In this document: positions 27,748 to 33,477 of the stretch, one piece after another
Layout: each line of letters opens with the position of its first letter
Position numbering within the stretch: the stretch's first letter is position 1
Assembly: GCA_002718455.1 (NCBI GenBank)
Contig: PBER01000001.1
Location: 20,095 to 53,571, forward strand
DNA from: Chloroflexota bacterium
Lineage (GTDB): Bacteria > Chloroflexota > Dehalococcoidia > Lucifugimonadales > Lucifugimonadaceae
Reading direction: 5' to 3'
Length of the DNA stretch: 33,477 nt
Position numbers and translations under genes: made by a program
The notes under the pieces: model-generated
What the model saw: the letters and a program-made list of their open reading frames with translations, nothing else
Told to the model about the DNA's origin: nothing
Database searches by the model: none

Positions 27748-28500
27748 ATGATTAAAATAAAAACACTTACTAGATATCCCATCAAATCTTTATCAGGTGA
27801 GAATAAAAATAAATTATCCGTAAATAGACAAGGTAAAATAGAACTGGATCGAATAGCTGCATTTAGACTTGGAAACAATTCTGATTATGATGGAAAGTGG
27901 AAATCTAAAATCAATTACTTATCTTTAATGCATGTCCCCTATTTATCTTTAATTCAACTGACATTCGATGATAAAAGAAAAATTATAAGTATCAAAATAG
28001 AAGAAGAAAAAAAAGAAAAATTCCAATTTAATGAAATGCGTCTCATTGAAGAAAAAATAAAAGGATTCTTAATAACTAAGGGATTTGATAAAAAATTTAG
28101 ACTCATTTTTCCTAAAGACAGTTCTTCATTTCATGACTCAAAAACAGGTTTGATAAGCTTGCATTCTGAAGCAAGTGAAAATGAATTAAAATCTTTTTTT
28201 GAAGATGCAGAAGGTACCAGATTTAGAACTAATATTGTAGTTAAAAATTCTTTGCCATTTGAAGAATTAGATTGGGTTGGTAAAAAATTAGTGATTGGGA
28301 ACTTAACATTTAAGGTTGCAAAACCTATTACTAGATGTATGGCTGTAAATTGCAATCCAACAAAAGGGATCTATGATTTAAATATTTTGAAAATGCTTCC
28401 TAAATTAAATCAAATAAAAGAACCTACTTTCGGAGTTAAGCTGGAACTTGTTTCTGGACCGGGACTAATAAAAATAAAAGATAATGTATCAATACTTTAA
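27748..28500 (+). CDS. MOSC domain-containing protein
   Basis: IKTLTRYPIKSLSGENKNKLSV (MOSC N-terminal barrel) and FRTNIVVKNSLPFEELDWVGKKLVIGNLTFKVAKPITRCMAVNCNPTKG. Confidence 0.88.
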   Translation: MIKIKTLTRYPIKSLSGENKNKLSVNRQGKIELDRIAAFRLGNNSDYDGKWKSKINYLSLMHVPYLSLIQLTFDDKRKIISIKIEEEKKEKFQFNEMRLIEEKIKGFLITKGFDKKFRLIFPKDSSSFHDSKTGLISLHSEASENELKSFFEDAEGTRFRTNIVVKNSLPFEELDWVGKKLVIGNLTFKVAKPITRCMAVNCNPTKGIYDLNILKMLPKLNQIKEPTFGVKLELVSGPGLIKIKDNVSIL

Positions 28501-29615
28501 AATCTTAAAATATCTTCACGATGAAAATCAATCCATTCTTCATCTAATTCCAAACCAATACCTTTTTTATTAGGGATTTTTATACTTCCGTCTTCATTTG
28601 TAATTATCAAGTCTTTTGTACCCCATTCGTGAACAACTTTAGGGAACCAATTTTCATAAAACGAACAATTGTTTATAGAAGAAATCACATGTAAATTTGC
28701 AGCATTAGAAAAATTATTACCAGCAAGTCCTACTTCACAGTTGGCATTATATTTATTACATATTTTTGATATTTCTATAAGTCCTGTAATTCCATATTTT
28801 CGACTTGATGCTTTAATTGATTTTCCATTATATTTTTCCATAAAAAGTATAGATTCATCTTGAAAAAAATCTTTATCATCTGAAATTGTGATCGGAGTTT
28901 TTAAAATTCTATTTAGACTTTTAAGATCATCCCAATTTTTCCAATACATTGGATCTTCAAACCAAAAGAAATTAAGCTCATCTAATTTGGTACCGATTTC
29001 CAAAGATGCTTGATAATCATATCTTGAGTTGGGATCAAGCATGAGATAAAAATCTTCGCCTAACGTTAGTCTGATTTTATCCAAGGTTAAAAACAATTCC
29101 TTTTTGTTTAGTGCACCGGGATGAATTTTGTAAGCATGAAAGTTAGTTTCTTTTACTTGTTTAGCCTCTTCTGTATATGAAGAAACATTACTAGATAATG
29201 GAGGAAATGTAATATAACATTCTACGGATTCATTTGAATTCCCCAACATTTCAGACACTGAAACATTTTCCATTTTGGCGTATAAATCCCATAAGGCAAT
29301 ATCTATCGGTGCATAATCAGAAATTTTACATTTGGTTGATTTGATAAATTTTTTAATTTCACCCCATATCAATTCAGGGTGTATTGTTTTTATATTTAAC
29401 AAATAATCAATAAAATTACGTTTTATACTGCTTATTTGCTCATCCATATTTTGATTTTGAATCCCTATTAAACTATTTCCTTCAACACCCTCAGAATTAA
29501 TAATCCTTAATACTCCTTGAGTGATTTCTCCTCCCAAAAATTTTCTTTCATCATTAACATAGAATCTAGGGATATTCCTCTTCAATATATCAATTTGGAT
29601 ATTTTGTATTTTCAT
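28497..29615 (-). CDS. Enolase superfamily (mandelate racemase/muconate lactonizing enzyme-like)
   Basis: Likely start at the ATG at 29615 (MKIQNIQIDILKRNIPRFYV); YKIHPG, LMLDPNSRYDYQASLEIG, FFWFEDPMYWKNW, ISDDKDF. Confidence 0.82.
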   Translation of the reverse strand: MKIQNIQIDILKRNIPRFYVNDERKFLGGEITQGVLRIINSEGVEGNSLIGIQNQNMDEQISSIKRNFIDYLLNIKTIHPELIWGEIKKFIKSTKCKISDYAPIDIALWDLYAKMENVSVSEMLGNSNESVECYITFPPLSSNVSSYTEEAKQVKETNFHAYKIHPGALNKKELFLTLDKIRLTLGEDFYLMLDPNSRYDYQASLEIGTKLDELNFFWFEDPMYWKNWDDLKSLNRILKTPITISDDKDFFQDESILFMEKYNGKSIKASSRKYGITGLIEISKICNKYNANCEVGLAGNNFSNAANLHVISSINNCSFYENWFPKVVHEWGTKDLIITNEDGSIKIPNKKGIGLELDEEWIDFHREDILRF

Positions 29616-29713
29616 AACATTAAAATATTTCTTAGATGTTATAAATAATAATAAAATAATTACCTTAAATATGTGATAAAGTTTTTTGAAAATAAAACAA
29701 ATATGGAGCAAAG

Positions 29714-30460
29714 ATGACGAAAAGATTAGAAAACAAAGTCAGTATTGTTACAGGAGGAGCCTCTGGAATAGGAGAAGCTACTGTAAAAACATTTTTGGAG
29801 GAAGGTTCAAAAGTTTGTGTTATTGATAATAACAAAGAAAAACTCGAGACATTTGATTCTTACTCAAAAGATGTTATAACTTGTTTATTTGATGTAACGG
29901 ATGAAAATGGATGGAAAGAAAATGTAACTCGAATATTGAGTAAGTGGAATAAAATTGATGTTTTAGTTAACAATGCAGGCATATCTTTGAGATCGAGTTT
30001 TGAAGAAATGAATAGAAAAGAGTGGGATAATGTTTTTGCCGTTAATTCTACAGCTGTTATGTTGGGTACCCAAAGTGTAATTGAAATAATGAAAAAAAAT
30101 AAATCTGGTTCCATTATAAATATTTCCTCTATTTTTGGGCTCGTAGGAAGCCATAGAAGTTCAACAGCTTATCATGCTTCCAAAGGGGCAACTAGAATCT
30201 TTTCCAAAACTATTGCTGCTCAATATGGGAAATACAACATCCGTTCAAATTCTATACATCCTGGTTTTACAGATACTCCTATGACAAAGGATCTACATTC
30301 AATAGAAGAAAGATACAATGAAAGACTTTCAATGACACCGATGGGCAGACTAGGGACTCCACAAGATATTGCATATGGGGTACTCTATCTAGCCTCGGAA
30401 GAATCATCTTGGGTGACAGGATCAGAATTAGTTATTGATGGAGGAGAAACTTGTTGGTAA
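29714..30460 (+). CDS. Short-chain dehydrogenase/reductase
   Basis: VSIVTGGASGIGEATV, LVNNAGIS, SGSIINISSIFGLVG...YHASKGA, C-terminal VTGSELVIDGGETCW. Confidence 0.95.
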   Translation: MTKRLENKVSIVTGGASGIGEATVKTFLEEGSKVCVIDNNKEKLETFDSYSKDVITCLFDVTDENGWKENVTRILSKWNKIDVLVNNAGISLRSSFEEMNRKEWDNVFAVNSTAVMLGTQSVIEIMKKNKSGSIINISSIFGLVGSHRSSTAYHASKGATRIFSKTIAAQYGKYNIRSNSIHPGFTDTPMTKDLHSIEERYNERLSMTPMGRLGTPQDIAYGVLYLASEESSWVTGSELVIDGGETCW

Positions 30461-30463
30461 CGA

Positions 30464-31003
30464 TTAATTAACTTGTTTTTCCCAATCAGATTTTAGAATT
30501 GAATAATAAACAACATCTCTTCTGATATTTTGAGATATAATATGTTTTTTTAAAAGAGCTTCTTGTTGCATATTCATTTTTTTCATAACTGATTGAGAAG
30601 GTAGGTTCAACAAGTCTGTTTGTGCAAAAATCTTTTCTAATTTCATATCTATAAACCCATATCGAAAAACAGCTCTAACAGCTTCAGGAATTATTCCTTG
30701 CCCCCAATATTTTTTTGATAGCGAATAACCTATCTCAGCTATTTTTTCCTTTTGATTAATATACAAGCCCACACTACCGATTGTTTCTGATTTTAATGTA
30801 ATGACAAACCTTGCATTATCATTCCAATCTGAAATTACTGCTAATTCAACAAATTCTTTGACACTTTCTTTTGTATGAAAATCCAAAAATCTGAAAAATT
30901 CATCTTCTAAAGAATATTTTTGTACAATTGACAAATCCCTTAACTTTATTGGTCTTAGAATTAATCTTTCGGTTTTTAACAACGGCTCTTTATGTATATT
31001 CAT
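30464..31003 (-). CDS. GNAT family N-acetyltransferase (RimJ/RimL-like)
   Basis: TERLILRPIKLRDL, IGSVGLYINQKEKIAEIGYSLSKKYWGQGIIPEAVRAVFRYGF. Confidence 0.92.
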   Translation of the reverse strand: MNIHKEPLLKTERLILRPIKLRDLSIVQKYSLEDEFFRFLDFHTKESVKEFVELAVISDWNDNARFVITLKSETIGSVGLYINQKEKIAEIGYSLSKKYWGQGIIPEAVRAVFRYGFIDMKLEKIFAQTDLLNLPSQSVMKKMNMQQEALLKKHIISQNIRRDVVYYSILKSDWEKQVN

Positions 31004-31086
31004 AATATTTATAGTTTATAGAAAATATAAACAAGTACAAAAAAAAAGATGGTGTTATTATGATGGTAATTTATTTTTAAATAGCC

Positions 31087-31995
31087 TTGTTTAATAAATA
31101 TAAAAAAATTTACTTAATAATAATTTCCGCTGTAACTATAATATTAGTTATTTACATTGTGTTATCTATATACATCACTACCCTTGCAATCAAAGCCACT
31201 AGAAAAACCGTTGAAGAAAATCCTAGTAATTATGGGATGAATTTTAAAGAAGCCAAATTTATGACTTCAGATAATATAAATTTACATGGTTGGTTTATAG
31301 AAAATAAAAAAAACCAAACCATTGTCTTTGTTCATGGAGTAGATTCTAATAAAGCTGATGATTATAAGCTTGAATTAATGAAAGATATTTATGATATGGG
31401 ATATTCAATGCTAGCTTTTGATCTAAGAGCACATGGTGATTCTGAAGGTAAAAACTTAGGATTAACATACTTCGAAAGAGCTGATTTAATAGCCTCACTT
31501 AAATATTTAAAAGAAATTCAAAACATTAAGGAAGTAATATTATATGGTTCCAGTTATGGAGGTACACTTGTTTTATCTAATTCCGATTTAACTGATGATG
31601 TTCAAATCAAAGGAATTGTTGCAGATAGCCCATTTTATGATTTACCTCGACTTGTAGCGGGAGAAGTATCAAGCAGAACTTTCCTTCCAAAGTCAGTAGC
31701 TTCAACGCTTAAATTTGGAATAATTCAAAGTATAAAATATATGTATGGTATTAGTGCACCAAAAATTATTGAAAGGATACAAAATATAAATAATTTCAAT
31801 AATCCTGTATTGCTATTCCATTGTATCCCTGATGACAGAATCCCTATAAAGCATTCCCAAGACATAAGTGAGTTTTTACCGGCAAATAGTCAATATCTCG
31901 AATTCGATTACTGTGATCATTCAAATGCTTACGAAATTGAAAAAAAAGAATTTACACAAATGTTAAAAACTTATTTTGAATCCTCATTTAATTAG
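31087..31995 (+). CDS. Alpha/beta hydrolase, N-terminal membrane anchored (TTG start)
   Basis: N-terminal TM; IVFVHGVDSNKADD, LAFDLRAHGDSEGK, ILYGSSYGGTLVL, DDRIPIKHSQDI, CDHSNAYE. Confidence 0.88.
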   Translation: MFNKYKKIYLIIISAVTIILVIYIVLSIYITTLAIKATRKTVEENPSNYGMNFKEAKFMTSDNINLHGWFIENKKNQTIVFVHGVDSNKADDYKLELMKDIYDMGYSMLAFDLRAHGDSEGKNLGLTYFERADLIASLKYLKEIQNIKEVILYGSSYGGTLVLSNSDLTDDVQIKGIVADSPFYDLPRLVAGEVSSRTFLPKSVASTLKFGIIQSIKYMYGISAPKIIERIQNINNFNNPVLLFHCIPDDRIPIKHSQDISEFLPANSQYLEFDYCDHSNAYEIEKKEFTQMLKTYFESSFN

Positions 31996-33045
31996 AGATA
32001 TAGGTTTTTGTTGATCAGAAGATAATCTAGCAGCTTTACAATAATTAAAAACTTTCATGCCATCTGTAGGAGATAGTTTGGAAATAAAATCTTCGCGAAT
32101 TGAATCTACAAAATTTTTCATTCCAATATTGAAAGAATTTCCCCAATCTAATTCTTCTTTAGGGAAAGTTATTTCATTAATTTCCCCTTTTGAAAAATAG
32201 ATTAATGGAGGCCCATCCAATATTTTACCCGAGCACCTATTTATCCAAATAAATCCTTGAGTTCCTGTTATTTCAAACCATTCATCTTCATTAAAGTAAT
32301 CTGAATTGATTTTTATTTTATGTGCCCTGACAATATCCCAAGATCCATGATTTTGATTTTCATAATTCCACATTATTATTCCAGGGCAATCTAAAAAAGA
32401 TCCATCAGACATTTCAGTATTTTCAACAAATGATGAAATCTTTACAATATCACCCATCAAGTCATAAGCAACTGAAAAAATATGATATCCATAATCAAAG
32501 AGTACTTTTCCTCCACCATTAATTTTTTCATTGAATCTCCAATTGTTTACTTTACTTTGTCGATCTGTTGAATATCCAAGAATACTTTTCAATCGAACAG
32601 ATTTTATTTCTCCAATCACTCCATCTTTAATAAGATCTTTAGCTTTAATGTAAGGAGGATAATAAAGGAAGTTATCAAAAACCCTTGATTTTTTGTCAGA
32701 TTTTATACTTTCATCTATCATAGCTTGACATTCTTTATCTGAAATCGCCATGGGTTTTTGAACAGACACATGTTTGCCACTTTTTAATGCTTCAATGAAT
32801 ATTTTTGAATGTAAATTATGAGGTGTTAAAATATCAATCACATCGATTTTTTTATCCTCAAGTAAGTCACGATAGTCTAAAGTTGTTTTTTCAACTTCCC
32901 AAAATCTAGCTTTTTGTTTAAGAGTTTTTTGATTTATATCAGCTATTCCCGCCACTTCTACATTCTCCATATTCTTATAGCCTTGTATATGCAGATCTGA
33001 GATTTTACCAACTCCAATTATTCCTATGTTAATGTTTTTTTTCAA
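31984..33045 (-). CDS. Gfo/Idh/MocA family oxidoreductase
   Basis: INIGIIGVGKISDLHIQGYKNMENVEVAGIADI, DVIDILTPHNLHSKIFIEALKSGKHVSVQKPMAI. Confidence 0.94.
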   Translation of the reverse strand: MKKNINIGIIGVGKISDLHIQGYKNMENVEVAGIADINQKTLKQKARFWEVEKTTLDYRDLLEDKKIDVIDILTPHNLHSKIFIEALKSGKHVSVQKPMAISDKECQAMIDESIKSDKKSRVFDNFLYYPPYIKAKDLIKDGVIGEIKSVRLKSILGYSTDRQSKVNNWRFNEKINGGGKVLFDYGYHIFSVAYDLMGDIVKISSFVENTEMSDGSFLDCPGIIMWNYENQNHGSWDIVRAHKIKINSDYFNEDEWFEITGTQGFIWINRCSGKILDGPPLIYFSKGEINEITFPKEELDWGNSFNIGMKNFVDSIREDFISKLSPTDGMKVFNYCKAARLSSDQQKPISLIK

Positions 33046-33049
33046 TTTT

Positions 33050-33477
33050 CTATTCTAAATATTTCTTTTTTACTTTTAATAAATAAGTGTAAGTAGGATT
33101 AACAAATTGAGTTACTCTTGCTTCTAATATCTGTGCTAGTAACATATATCCTTCTTTTTTATCAATTCCATAATCATTTTCAAGCCATAAAAGCATTTCT
33201 GATAAAGCTATTCTAAAAGCATCTTCGGCCGGTTTCCCTTGGGCAGTGGTCATAATGTATTCGTCATTTATAATTCTTGGCCATTTCATGAAATTAGAGA
33301 TTTTTTCTGATTTACACTTTAGCATCACGGTGCCACCAGTCTCAATTCCTCCTCCTCCACAAATTTCTCCATCCCCTTGTATAGCATGCATATCTCCAAT
33401 GTGAAGTAAAGAACCATCATGATTTATTGGAATTTGAACAGTAGCCCCACTAGTTATTTCTTGTATATCAAAATTTC
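33050..33477 (-). CDS. Acetamidase/formamidase family protein, C-terminal part (truncated by window end)
   Basis: Frame runs to the window end: DIQEITSGATVQIPINHDGSLLHIGDMHAIQGDGEICGGGGIETGGTVMLKCK... Confidence 0.9.
   Translation of the reverse strand, partial: NFDIQEITSGATVQIPINHDGSLLHIGDMHAIQGDGEICGGGGIETGGTVMLKCKSEKISNFMKWPRIINDEYIMTTAQGKPAEDAFRIALSEMLLWLENDYGIDKKEGYMLLAQILEARVTQFVNPTYTYLLKVKKKYLE

Noticed and set aside
1-33477. CRISPR arrays, tRNAs, rRNAs, IS elements or a defence island
   Set aside because: Scanning by eye found no regularly spaced repeats, cloverleaf-like segments, transposases or known defence genes. A tRNAscan/Infernal run would be needed to be certain.

Overview
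This is a low-GC bacterial window with about 30 densely packed genes. The gene mix (AraD1-like, NIPSNAP, enolase superfamily, SDR, formamidase, AapJQMP) resembles marine Chloroflexota/SAR202-type oligotrophs, but that assignment is an inference. Recognisable content includes a recJ C-terminus, lgt, a Xer recombinase, uvrC, two MFS transporters, aroQ, a YyaL-type thioredoxin-domain protein, trmL, an exonuclease III, bioY, ung, an RRM RNA-binding protein, the AapJQMP amino-acid ABC transporter, an orphan OppC-like permease, and a series of catabolic enzymes. I saw no CRISPR array, rRNA, tRNA or IS element. The observations most worth following up are: (1) a GC-rich, probably structured 5' leader upstream of aapJ with a CUCCU segment exactly complementary to the aapJ Shine-Dalgarno, a riboswitch-like candidate; (2) two genes (trmL and bioY) with no ATG/GTG/TTG start at the expected N-terminus but a well-spaced Shine-Dalgarno in front of an ATA codon, where the trmL ATA overlaps the upstream stop as ATAA; (3) a tandem hairpin array in the leader of the RRM protein; (4) two uncharacterised putative winged-helix proteins, one next to bioY and one near a perfect 24-bp palindrome.
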